From assembly GCA_022600955.1 (NCBI GenBank), contig JAHZJK010000027.1:1-62733 (forward strand): a stretch of 62,733 nt of DNA. Direction: 5' to 3'. Origin of the DNA: Gammaproteobacteria bacterium (lineage in GTDB: Bacteria; Pseudomonadota; Gammaproteobacteria; Steroidobacterales; Woeseiaceae). Positions 54,478 through 62,419 of this stretch are shown here, in pieces. Under the pieces are notes generated by a model, which saw only the letters and a program-made list of their open reading frames with translations, was not told where the DNA came from and searched no databases. The stretch's first letter is position 1. Every line of letters begins with the position of its first letter. Made by a program: the position numbers and the translations under genes.

Positions 54478-54807
54478 ATGACAAACAGGATCGGTCCAAT
54501 GGATCAGGGAACACTGGGGAAAATTGGCGGCAAGGTCGATGAAACAAAGACCAGCAATACGGCTGCCACCACTCCAGCTAAGTCAGAACAGGCCGCAGCG
54601 GCTCCCGCATCAAGCAACGATACGGTGAACCTCACCAGTAGCGCCAAGCTTCTTGAACGACTGGACAAGACGCTTGAATCGCTGCCCGCAGTAAATTCAG
54701 AGCGCGTCGCGGAAATCAGGAACGCAATTGAATCCGGGAACTACGAGATAGATTCGGACGCGATCGCTGATGCAATGATCCGCCTTGATCGCTCGTTTGG
54801 CGAATAA
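54478..54807 (+). CDS. flgM: FlgM, anti-sigma-28 factor
   Basis: 109 residues. Disordered Ala/Thr-rich N-terminal half; C-terminal FliA-binding helices with 'SSAKLLERLDKTLESLPAVNSERVAEIRNAIESGNYEIDSDAIADAMI'. Exported after hook completion, which frees FliA. 2 bases before flgN. Confidence 0.95.
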   Translation: MTNRIGPMDQGTLGKIGGKVDETKTSNTAATTPAKSEQAAAAPASSNDTVNLTSSAKLLERLDKTLESLPAVNSERVAEIRNAIESGNYEIDSDAIADAMIRLDRSFGE

Positions 54808-54809
54808 TC

Positions 54810-55301
54810 ATGCCTGCCATCTCCGCTGCTGACGCACGAACGCAAATCGTTGATTTGCTGACTGACACGGTTTATCAGGCTCTGGGACTGAAAGAGACCC
54901 TTGAGGACGAACGCAAGTCACTCGAGTCTCAGGATCTCGACGCGATAGCCGCAGCCGCACAAAGCAAGACCGCGTGCGTCGCCAAACTACAGGTTCTCGA
55001 CAACAAGCGCTCACAGCTTTGCGAGTCCTGGGGCTTTGCCACCGGGCCAGACCAAATGCAGGAGTTAATCGACTGGTGCGACGACAGCGAGCTGATCGCC
55101 AGTCGCTGGGATCACCTGTTGATTATTGCTGCTGAGAGCAGTGCATTGAACATGACCAATGGCGCGATTGTTCGCGTCAGACAGCAACAATTCGATTCCA
55201 GTCTTTCTTTGATCCGCGGCGTTACGCCCGGATCCGATACCTACGGCCGAAATGGCGGAGAAGCCGGTGACTTTGGGCGCCGCTCTCTGGCAGAAGCCTG
55301 A
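54810..55301 (+). CDS. flgN: FlgN, chaperone for FlgK and FlgL
   Basis: 163 residues, helical. 'LLTDTVYQALGLKETLEDERKSLESQDLDAIAAAAQSKTACVAKL' fits the FlgN pattern. Its place directly after flgM supports the call. Confidence 0.88.
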   Translation: MPAISAADARTQIVDLLTDTVYQALGLKETLEDERKSLESQDLDAIAAAAQSKTACVAKLQVLDNKRSQLCESWGFATGPDQMQELIDWCDDSELIASRWDHLLIIAAESSALNMTNGAIVRVRQQQFDSSLSLIRGVTPGSDTYGRNGGEAGDFGRRSLAEA

Positions 55302-55329
55302 TTACATTGTGAAGCAAGGATACTGAGCT

Positions 55330-55533
55330 ATGTTGATTGTAAGCCGGCGCGATGCCGAATCTATTTTGATCAGGCCGGGTGATGGGATTGACCCCAAAAT
55401 GACCCTCGCTGATCTGTTCCAGGATGGCCCGATCGAAATCACGATCTTCTCGTCAGGCAACAACCGCGTGAAGATGGGCGTGCAGGCACCCGACGAATTG
55501 TCGATCTGGCGCAAGAGCGAAGCCGCCGCCTGA
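55330..55533 (+). CDS. CsrA-family RNA-binding regulator, variant
   Basis: 67 residues. Begins MLIVSRRDAESILIR and ends with 'NRVKMGVQAPDELSIWRKSE', matching CsrA (MLILTRRxGE..., NxVxxGVxAPxExxVxRxEI). The Arg6-Arg7 pair and the Arg of the final strand (Arg44 in E. coli CsrA) are kept, so RNA binding at GGA motifs is likely. About 16-18 extra residues (around PGDGIDPKMTLADLF) lie between strands 1 and 2, which normal CsrA lacks. An AAGGA ribosome site precedes it, and it follows flgN by 28 bases, so it may be transcribed with flgMN. A dedicated translational regulator of flagellar mRNAs is an inference. Confidence 0.8.
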   Translation: MLIVSRRDAESILIRPGDGIDPKMTLADLFQDGPIEITIFSSGNNRVKMGVQAPDELSIWRKSEAAA

Positions 55534-55612
55534 GCGGCCGAAAGCCCGAAGCGCCAGCAGGCGCAGGCATTTCTCGAAATGCGAACCCACCGGGCAGCGC
55601 CGCTTCACGATC

Positions 55613-56437
55613 ATGAAGATCACGAATCTATCTTTGCTACCAGTAATGCTGATCGCCGCAGCCTGCGGAGGATCAGGTGCACCGACTGATGAAACTACTA
55701 ATGAAACCAAGATAGCAGAATCTTTTTCTCAAGCTCTTTCCGATGCTGAGATTGTGGCCCTTGCCTACGACCCCGACTATTTCGCCCCGGCCGGCTTCTT
55801 TGTAGACGACCGCGCTGAAACCACGATTCGCAGTTATTCGCTGCACCATGTACTCGACGAATCAAACTCCTATGAGCTGTGCACGAACGACCTTGTCGAA
55901 GCGCAGGCCTGGGAACAGGCTGACAACGATTCTCGCGCCGTCAGCGGTTACTACGTTACCTCGATAGAAAACGAACGCTATTTTGAATTCGTGCGCGAAC
56001 TCGATTACACCCAGGATCTCGGCAATATTACCGAACCAACATCGCCTGGCTACGCACGCGTATTCAAGTGCGACTATGCGGATCGCAATGGCGTCGACAG
56101 AAACATGCTTGATGGTTACTCCGGCATGCTGACCGCCGACGCAGGCGCCACAACCAGCCTGCGCGAGTTTATTGAATACCTGTGGCAATTCCGCTTTTTC
56201 AATGTACAGCGAAAGGCGGTAATAGAGAGTCAAAGCAGTCGCGTTGGCGACGATCTCGCGCATACACTTCTCCTGGCCTTTGTTGTCAATCAGGGCAGTG
56301 GGCATTGCGACCGTGTCGACATCAACGAATGGCGCTTCACCCGCAGCTCGGCAAGTGGCGAAGTGACCCGAGATTTTGAGACGATCCGCAGCTTCGAAGC
56401 CCAGCTCGTCGAAGGCGTCCCACAGATCTGCGACTAA
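55613..56437 (+). CDS. Lipoprotein, unknown function
   Basis: 274 residues. Signal with lipobox LIAAAC (Cys18) followed by GGSG, so lipid anchored. No recognised domain. The mature part has four scattered cysteines (LCTND, KCDY, HCDR, QICD) that could form two disulfides, and many aromatic residues. It is the first gene after the csrA-like gene, with 79 bases between, and has no evident partner. An outer-membrane location is only a guess. Confidence 0.75.
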   Translation: MKITNLSLLPVMLIAAACGGSGAPTDETTNETKIAESFSQALSDAEIVALAYDPDYFAPAGFFVDDRAETTIRSYSLHHVLDESNSYELCTNDLVEAQAWEQADNDSRAVSGYYVTSIENERYFEFVRELDYTQDLGNITEPTSPGYARVFKCDYADRNGVDRNMLDGYSGMLTADAGATTSLREFIEYLWQFRFFNVQRKAVIESQSSRVGDDLAHTLLLAFVVNQGSGHCDRVDINEWRFTRSSASGEVTRDFETIRSFEAQLVEGVPQICD

Positions 56438-56536
56438 ACACGCCGCCTGACAATGCCTCAGCCAACAGCCCCAGGTATTCTCTTTCTGGAATAGGCTATT
56501 ACGCTTTTTGCATACTGCATTTTGGTTCGGCATGCG

Positions 56537-56567
56537 TATAATGCGCGACCAGTTTCCCGAGAAACTG
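56537..56567 (+). promoter_or_regulatory. pckG promoter -10 and adjacent stem-loop
   Basis: A perfect TATAAT lies at 56537-56542 with no clear -35 element. A perfect inverted repeat, CAGTTTC-CCGA-GAAACTG, follows at 56550-56567, starting about at the predicted transcript start. It could be an operator or a 5' hairpin of the pckG mRNA. The ATG is 32 bases further on. Confidence 0.5.
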
Positions 56568-56598
56568 ACCGCCCACTGCAACCCGAAGAGACACTCGA

Positions 56599-58341
56599 AT
56601 GACCACACTTTCAGCGCTGCAATCCTGGGTAGACCAGGTTGCGGCTCAGACCCAGCCAGATGCTATCCACTGGTGCACCGGATCAAACTCCGAATACCAG
56701 CAAATGATCGACAAAATGCTGGCCGACGGCACCCTGACAACACTAAACCCCGAAAAATACCCGAACTGCTATCTGCATCGCTCAGACCCGAGTGACGTCG
56801 CCCGGGTTGAACACCTCACGTTTGTTTGCACCAGCGAACAAGACGACGCCGGCCCCAACAATCACTGGATGGCACCGGCAGCCGGGCACCAAAGAATCGA
56901 CGAGCTGTTCGATGCTTGCATGCAGGGGCGCACGATGTACGTGATCCCGTATTGCATGGGTCCGATCGACTCACCTTATTCTCGCTGCGGCGTTGAAATC
57001 ACTGACAGCCCGTATGTCGTTGTGAACATGAAGCTCATGACCAGAATGGGCAACGATGCACTGCAACGCATTGAAAAAGATGGCGTTTTTGTCAAAGGCC
57101 AGCATTCGACCGGCGATCTCGACCCGGAACGTCGACTGATCATGCATTTCCCGGACGAGCTTTCGATCAAGAGCATCGGTTCCGGCTACGGTGGTAATGC
57201 CCTTCTCGGCAAGAAATGTCATGCATTGCGGATTGCGAGCTTTCAGGCGCGCCAGGAAGGCTGGCTCGCAGAGCATATGCTGATCGCCGGACTCGAGAGT
57301 CCTGACGGCGAAATCCACTACGTCGCATGCGCTTTTCCGTCTGCCTGCGGCAAGACCAACCTCGCGATGCTTATCCCGCCGGATTCGCTACCAGGCTGGA
57401 AAGTCTGGACTGTCGGCGACGACATTGCCTGGCTGCACCTGGATGAAACAGGCCAGCTTCGCGCAATCAACCCGGAATCCGGTTATTTCGGCGTCGTACC
57501 CGGCACGAACGAACTAACCAACAAGAACGCCAACGACATGATCACGCACGATGCGATTTTCACGAACGTCGCAGTTACAGATGACAATTCTCCGTGGTGG
57601 GAAGGCAAGCAGGATGGAGCACCGGCAACCGACTGGCAGGGCCGTGCGTTCGACGCTGCCAACGGCAAGGCTGCACACCCGAATTCTCGATTCACAGTAT
57701 CCGCCAAGAATAATGCCGGCTATTCCACCCTTGCCGATGCACCTGAGGGCGTGCCGATCTCTGCGATCGTCTTTGGCGGCCGTCGCAAGGAACTGGCACC
57801 GCTAGTCTATGAGGCGAAAAGCTGGGAACACGGCGTGCTGATCGGTGCCGGAGTCGCCTCGGAAACCACGGCAGCCAATATTGGAGAAGTCGGTGTCGTA
57901 CGCCGCGATCCCATGGCAATGAAACCGTTTTGCGGTTACAACTTCGCCGACTATTGGTCACACTGGCTCTCGTTCTCGGAACGTAGCGACAAATTACCCA
58001 AAGTATTTCATGTCAACTGGTTCCGTCAAAACAGCAGCGGCGAATTCCTGTGGCCGGGCTTCGGCGAAAACCTGCGAGTTATGCAATGGATCATCGAGCG
58101 TTGCGAAGGACGGGTCGGCGCGAATGAAACGCCCGTGGGCTACCTGCCTGATCCGGCGGATATCGATACGACTGACCTCGATGTCAGTGCCGAGAATCTC
58201 GCCGCATTAACGTCGATCGACAAAGGCCAGTGGCAGGAAGAGATGCGTTCGGTAGGTGAGTACCTCGAGAGTTTCGGCGAGCGTCTTCCGGAGGTATTGC
58301 GGCGGCAGCAGCAATCGATTCAGGCAGAACTGGACTCATAG
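56599..58341 (+). CDS. pckG: Phosphoenolpyruvate carboxykinase (GTP)
   Basis: 580 residues, slightly under the usual 600. Converts oxaloacetate and GTP to PEP, CO2 and GDP, the entry to gluconeogenesis. The GTP-PEPCK P-loop 'FPSACGKTNLAML' lies near residues 245-257, with 'YGGNALLGKKCHALR' and 'NWFRQNSSGEFLWPGFGENLRV' as further family signatures. The ATP-type enzyme is unrelated. Monocistronic, followed by a hairpin at 58364. Confidence 0.97.
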   Translation: MTTLSALQSWVDQVAAQTQPDAIHWCTGSNSEYQQMIDKMLADGTLTTLNPEKYPNCYLHRSDPSDVARVEHLTFVCTSEQDDAGPNNHWMAPAAGHQRIDELFDACMQGRTMYVIPYCMGPIDSPYSRCGVEITDSPYVVVNMKLMTRMGNDALQRIEKDGVFVKGQHSTGDLDPERRLIMHFPDELSIKSIGSGYGGNALLGKKCHALRIASFQARQEGWLAEHMLIAGLESPDGEIHYVACAFPSACGKTNLAMLIPPDSLPGWKVWTVGDDIAWLHLDETGQLRAINPESGYFGVVPGTNELTNKNANDMITHDAIFTNVAVTDDNSPWWEGKQDGAPATDWQGRAFDAANGKAAHPNSRFTVSAKNNAGYSTLADAPEGVPISAIVFGGRRKELAPLVYEAKSWEHGVLIGAGVASETTAANIGEVGVVRRDPMAMKPFCGYNFADYWSHWLSFSERSDKLPKVFHVNWFRQNSSGEFLWPGFGENLRVMQWIIERCEGRVGANETPVGYLPDPADIDTTDLDVSAENLAALTSIDKGQWQEEMRSVGEYLESFGERLPEVLRRQQQSIQAELDS

Positions 58342-58363
58342 CCCCGCTAACAAATTACGAGTA

Positions 58364-58391
58364 CCCGCAGGGTGGGATCACGCTCTGCGGG
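58364..58391. terminator. Hairpin between convergent pckG and cyclase genes
   Basis: CCCGCAG and CTGCGGG arms flank a 14-base loop. It sits between the pckG stop and the end of the convergent cyclase gene, the position of a shared terminator. There is no T-tract after it on either strand, so function is uncertain. Confidence 0.4.
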
Positions 58392-58396
58392 CTACT

Positions 58397-59305
58397 CTAT
58401 TCAATCGCCTTGTAATATATCGCCAACGAAGAACCCGGTTCCTCAGCTCGTCCAAGGCCAATCGTACCTTCCGTGCCGAGTTCCGCGGTATCGCGCCGTA
58501 CGAACATTTCCTTGCCCTGAACGTCCTGAATAAAAGTCCCGTTCGTACTCTGATCAACGATGACGAACTTGCCACGACGCATTTCAATCTTGGCATGAAT
58601 GCGTGAGATCAGGTTGCCTTTGACAACAACATCGTTGTCATCTGCACGCCCGATATTGATGCTTTTCTTCACGTCGCTGACTTCGACGGTGGAATCACGG
58701 AAATTCAGCAGCATCTTGCTGGCGCTACGCGCTTTGTTCTCCCAGCCAATGGTCGGCAACATGCTGGTTGCTTCTTCAGGTTGCCAGACCAGCTCATACA
58801 GCGCCACCTCGTCGAGTCGCCCACGTACCGTGGCGACGTCAATCTGACGTGTCTGATTGCGGATTTCCGGACTCATTTGTTCAACCGTAAAGCCGGAGAT
58901 AACAATCTGCTTGGCTTTCGCCTGTGACGTCATGCGGTTTGCCGTATGCACAGCCGCACCAAAAATATCGTTTTGTTCTTGTACAACCGGTCCGAAATGG
59001 CAACCGATGCGGATAGACACGGGAATGCCTTCGTCCTGCTTGCCGACGGCCGATATGCGTGTCTGCATCATGACCGCGGCGCCCATCGCTTCGTCGACAC
59101 TTGGGAATGTCGACATAACCTCATCGCCGATCGTCTTGATCACAGTACCGTTGAACTGAAATGTGGCATCTTTCATGATATCCAGGCACGACGCGACCGT
59201 CTCACTGGCCTTGGTGTCTCCGAACTTGTCGTACAGCTGCGTACTGCCGACAACGTCAGCAAACACAATTGCAACTTCAAGATCTTTTGCCATAACCCGG
59301 CTCAT
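58397..59305 (-). CDS. Class III adenylate/guanylate cyclase with FHA domain
   Basis: 302 residues. An N-terminal cyclase homology domain (about 8-170) has metal-binding Asp sites in 'IVFADVVGST' and 'IKTIGDEVMSTF'. A C-terminal FHA domain (about 210-295) contains 'INIGRADDNDVVV', 'LISRIHAKIEM' and 'DQSTNGTFI', which bind phosphothreonine peptides. No membrane segment. Cyclase first, FHA last suggests cyclic nucleotide output tuned by a Ser/Thr kinase; no kinase is in the window. GGAG 7 bases before the ATG supports the start. If it makes cAMP it could feed the CRP-type site before fleQ; that is speculative. Confidence 0.9.
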   Translation of the reverse strand: MSRVMAKDLEVAIVFADVVGSTQLYDKFGDTKASETVASCLDIMKDATFQFNGTVIKTIGDEVMSTFPSVDEAMGAAVMMQTRISAVGKQDEGIPVSIRIGCHFGPVVQEQNDIFGAAVHTANRMTSQAKAKQIVISGFTVEQMSPEIRNQTRQIDVATVRGRLDEVALYELVWQPEEATSMLPTIGWENKARSASKMLLNFRDSTVEVSDVKKSINIGRADDNDVVVKGNLISRIHAKIEMRRGKFVIVDQSTNGTFIQDVQGKEMFVRRDTAELGTEGTIGLGRAEEPGSSLAIYYKAIE

Positions 59306-59336
59306 ACGTTAGCTCCGCAAGCAGCTAATAATACTA

Positions 59337-60161
59337 CTATTTTTCAGCAACGATATAGGCGATCCACGCAAGATCTGCGACACCTTTCTCATCAGGGGTG
59401 AATTCTCCATTACCATCGCCATCTTCGTCCTCGCCTTCCCAGTAGACAGTTGCCTTGCGAAAGCCGGCCTCGAGCAACAACTCGCGAATTTCGGGTGCTG
59501 ACCAGAGTCTCCACTCGTAAGTAAAGGCCTTCTTGAGTTTCGAGCCATCTTTGAATTTGAAATGAATATGGCAACGAATGAAGTTGGTGATCGGGTGGAA
59601 TTTTGCCTGGTGCCAGATATAGGAAAAACCGTGTTTCTTGTGCTTGGTTTTTTCCTTGGTTTCTTCCTGCGCCTCTGGACCACCAAACATGTCGCAGAAA
59701 AACACGCCATCGTCTTTGATCACATCGAAGGCCTGCTTGAAATAAGCGCGCAATGAATCACGCGTATCAAAGATGAAATAGCTAAAATTAAAGGCCGCGA
59801 GAAGGTCAACCTTCGGCGTCTCGACCGTCATAACGTCAGATTCGATCAGGCTGACCCGCGCCCGGTCTTCGCTATCCAGGCGGCTTACCCGGTTGACCCG
59901 ACCCCATTCCAGAACCGAGGGCTCGATATCGACACCAATCGCCTGGTATTCGTCGCCTTGACGTACCCATTGGCAGGATGCAGCCGCTGTACCACAGAAG
60001 TCTTCCCGAAACAGGTAGGCCGTGCGGCCTGTGAGCGTCTTGAATGTCGTCTGCAAAAACTCCACTTCATTCTCGACGTTCTGGACCGAAAGCTCGTAGA
60101 GCTCATGAATATCGGCCTGATCGGCCATGGTTTGTGGTTTGCTGGCTGATTTTGCGCTCAT
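59337..60161 (-). CDS. SAM-dependent class I methyltransferase
   Basis: 274 residues. Rossmann-type pattern: 'FREDFCGTAAASCQWVRQG' (motif I variant), 'AIGVDIEPSVLEWG' (acidic end of strand 2), 'LIESDVMTV', 'DLLAAFNFSYFIF', and 'VFFCDMFGG'. The substrate is not evident. A Lys/Glu-rich insertion (EETKEKTKHKK) and an acidic loop (EGEDEDGDGNGE) are lineage-specific looking. Separate from neighbours by short gaps; no operon partner is obvious. Confidence 0.85.
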   Translation of the reverse strand: MSAKSASKPQTMADQADIHELYELSVQNVENEVEFLQTTFKTLTGRTAYLFREDFCGTAAASCQWVRQGDEYQAIGVDIEPSVLEWGRVNRVSRLDSEDRARVSLIESDVMTVETPKVDLLAAFNFSYFIFDTRDSLRAYFKQAFDVIKDDGVFFCDMFGGPEAQEETKEKTKHKKHGFSYIWHQAKFHPITNFIRCHIHFKFKDGSKLKKAFTYEWRLWSAPEIRELLLEAGFRKATVYWEGEDEDGDGNGEFTPDEKGVADLAWIAYIVAEK

Positions 60162-60219
60162 TGCTGTTATCGCTTTCCTGTTCGCTTAAGTTCTTGTCGG
60201 GGCTGTGTATTGTAGCGGT

Positions 60220-61200
60220 CTAGGCCGCTTGAGGCATAGCATTTAGTGCGTTGACCAGTACTTCTGTGCCCGCTCCATCTCGATATGCGTGCTCACTAAT
60301 GTAGCGCCGCCACGCTCGTGCGCCTGGCTGCCCGGCGTAAAGTCCCAGCATGTGCCGCGTCACACGTCCGAGCGACTCGCCCTGCGCCAGCACCGATTCA
60401 ATGTAGGGCAGCATTGCCTCGACTATGTCTCCTCGGTCCGGCAACTCGTACTGCGGGCTGAAATGCCGTTCAAGTTCCGCTAGAAAATAGGGCTGATGGT
60501 AGGCCTGACGGCCAATCATCGCACCATCGACATGTTGCAAAACACTGTCGACCTGTGCGATCTCACTCAGTCCGCCATTGATGACGATCTGCAGCGCCGG
60601 ATAGTCACGTTTGAGTCGATAGACGCGATCATAGTTAAGCGGCGGAATAGTCCGGTTTTCCTTCGGACTCAGTCCATCCAGTATCGCGATCCGTGCATGC
60701 ACCACAAACTTTGCGCAACCTGCAGCGGCCAGAATGTCTATGAATTCGCGCAGAAACTCGTCACTGTCTTTGTCGTCAATCCCAATTCGAGATTTGATCG
60801 TGATCGGAATATCCGTCTGCTCCTGCATGGCTGCGAAACACTTTGCGACGACCTCCGGCTGAGCCATCAGGCAGGCACCAAACTGCCCGCTCTGTACGCG
60901 GTCGCTGGGACATCCCACGTTAATGTTGATCTCGTCGTAGCCGTAGGCCGCTGCAGATCGCGTCGCACTCGCCATCCATTCCGGATCGCTACCGCCAAGT
61001 TGCAACGCAAGCGGATGCTCAGACTCATGAAAACGAAGGAAACGATCGGAGTCACCGTGGTGAATTGCTGCTGCCGTCACCATTTCGGTATACAAGACGC
61101 TACTGGGACTCAGCAGCCGCAGAAAGTAACGGCAATGTCGGTCCGTCCAATCCATCATCGGCGCAATTGACACTCGCGGAGGTGTTGTGTAGTCTATCAT
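60220..61200 (-). CDS. dusA: tRNA-dihydrouridine synthase A
   Basis: 326 residues. FMN-dependent TIM-barrel enzyme that reduces U20/U20a in the tRNA D-loop. 'APMMDWTDRHCRYFLRLL' at the start, catalytic Cys97 in 'NVGCPSDRVQSGQFGACLM', and 'KSRIGIDD'. The 5' end of dusA is a known integration target of a class of tyrosine integrases, and such a gene lies divergently 154 bases away. Confidence 0.96.
   Translation of the reverse strand: MIDYTTPPRVSIAPMMDWTDRHCRYFLRLLSPSSVLYTEMVTAAAIHHGDSDRFLRFHESEHPLALQLGGSDPEWMASATRSAAAYGYDEININVGCPSDRVQSGQFGACLMAQPEVVAKCFAAMQEQTDIPITIKSRIGIDDKDSDEFLREFIDILAAAGCAKFVVHARIAILDGLSPKENRTIPPLNYDRVYRLKRDYPALQIVINGGLSEIAQVDSVLQHVDGAMIGRQAYHQPYFLAELERHFSPQYELPDRGDIVEAMLPYIESVLAQGESLGRVTRHMLGLYAGQPGARAWRRYISEHAYRDGAGTEVLVNALNAMPQAA
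61131..61163. other. Candidate attachment site in the 5' end of dusA
   Basis: These bases encode the strongly conserved APMMDWTDRHC segment of DusA. Islands with dusA-associated integrases are reported to insert near this end of dusA and to restore the reading frame. Only one copy is present here; the second would lie at the other island end outside the window. The exact core cannot be set from this sequence alone. Confidence 0.3.
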
Positions 61201-61233
61201 TTATAGTCTTTTTTACTTATAAATCAATTGGTT

Positions 61234-61329
61234 ATGTTGTACTATTTTCAACTCGTTTTGTACTCATTCTTGCCCATTTTGTACCAAGAATGGTCCATGT
61301 CGCACCGTGTCGCACCGTTTATGTCGCAC
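61234..61329. repeat. Short repeat array between dusA and integrase
   Basis: Six copies of a 9-base element fitting RTKTYGYAC occur on the plus strand. TTGTAC cores start at 61237, 61258 and 61279, and TCGCAC cores at 61300, 61310 and 61324. The first four are spaced exactly 21 bases apart, two helical turns. They could be arm-type integrase sites, excisionase sites or a repressor operator controlling int. Confidence 0.65.
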
Positions 61330-61354
61330 TTTCTTTTACCGAACCGGAGTAATA

Positions 61355-62419
61355 ATGGCCACAATTCGACCACGCCAACGTCGTGACGGCAGCATAGCGT
61401 ACCTCGCCGAGGTGCGAATCAAACGCGATGGCCGCCTGGTTCACCGCGAATCCAGAACCTTCGACAAGCGTCGACTCGCCACGGATTGGGCTACCCGACG
61501 GGAGAGCAAACTCGGCAAATCAGATAGCGTTCCCAAACGTAAGCAACTCACACCCCGAGGCCCATTGCACAAAATTCTATTGAAGTATCGCAAGGAAGTC
61601 TCTGACATTCGCCCGATGGGTCGCAGCAAATCGTCCCACATCAAATTTCTTGAGAAAACGAATCTCGCAAACATTGCTGTAACTGACATCAAGTCGTCTG
61701 ACTTGATAGAACATGTGCGTGCTCGACGGAGATCCGGAGCCGGAGCCTCAACCGTAAATAATGACCTGGTCTGGTTGCGGATAATCCTGCGATATGCACG
61801 CGCCGCGTGGAATGTCCCTATCGACCTGTCGGTGATCGATGACGCCTATGAGGTTCTCAGGACCGAGAAACTGGTCGCAAAATCGAAAGCGAGGTCTCGC
61901 CGGCCATCACATTCGGAACTTTCAGCACTATCTGAGTATTTTCGGGAGAAGGAAAAACGACGCTCAAGTATTCCTATGCGTGACATTATGTGGTTCGCAA
62001 TTCATTCGGCACGCCGACAAAGTGAAATCACGAGTCTATTGATTGTCGACAATGACCGGAAAACCCAGACTGGCATTGTTCGAAATCTTAAACACCCGTC
62101 AGATAGAGAACTGTTTCGACGATTTAAGTATTCTGATGAAGCGTGGGAAATTGTATGTCGACAAGATCATGATGAGGATCGAGTATTCCCCTTCGAGCCC
62201 AGGACGGTCGGCGCTGCGTTTACCCGCGCGTGCCGCGTGCTCGAAATAGACGATTTGCACTTTCATGACTTGCGACATGAGGCGACCAGCAGGCTTTTCG
62301 AAGCAGGATACTCAATCGTCGAAGTCCAACAGTTCACTTTGCATGACAGCTGGGGAACATTGAGTCGTTACACGCATTTACGACCGGAATCCGTCGCGAT
62401 TCGTACCGGAAAAAAGTAA
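61355..62419 (+). CDS. int: Tyrosine recombinase/integrase, dusA-associated type
   Basis: Start at ATG 61355, with CGGAG 5-9 bases upstream; the frame extends to a GTG at 61307 through the repeat array. 354 residues: a basic N-terminal arm-binding region (MATIRPRQRRDGSIAYLAEVRIKRDG), a SAM-like core-binding domain (about 70-160), and the catalytic domain. Box II HDLR (His304, Arg307), His330 and nucleophile Tyr339 are present, and the first Arg lies in 'HSARRQSEITSL'. AT-richer upstream DNA and position beside dusA point to a horizontally acquired island whose cargo is beyond the window. Confidence 0.92.
   Translation: MATIRPRQRRDGSIAYLAEVRIKRDGRLVHRESRTFDKRRLATDWATRRESKLGKSDSVPKRKQLTPRGPLHKILLKYRKEVSDIRPMGRSKSSHIKFLEKTNLANIAVTDIKSSDLIEHVRARRRSGAGASTVNNDLVWLRIILRYARAAWNVPIDLSVIDDAYEVLRTEKLVAKSKARSRRPSHSELSALSEYFREKEKRRSSIPMRDIMWFAIHSARRQSEITSLLIVDNDRKTQTGIVRNLKHPSDRELFRRFKYSDEAWEIVCRQDHDEDRVFPFEPRTVGAAFTRACRVLEIDDLHFHDLRHEATSRLFEAGYSIVEVQQFTLHDSWGTLSRYTHLRPESVAIRTGKK

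Noticed and set aside
55862..56608. Long antisense frame (248 codons) over the lipoprotein gene
   Set aside because: Composition is typical of an antisense shadow, there is no ribosome site, and the opposite strand encodes a convincing lipoprotein.
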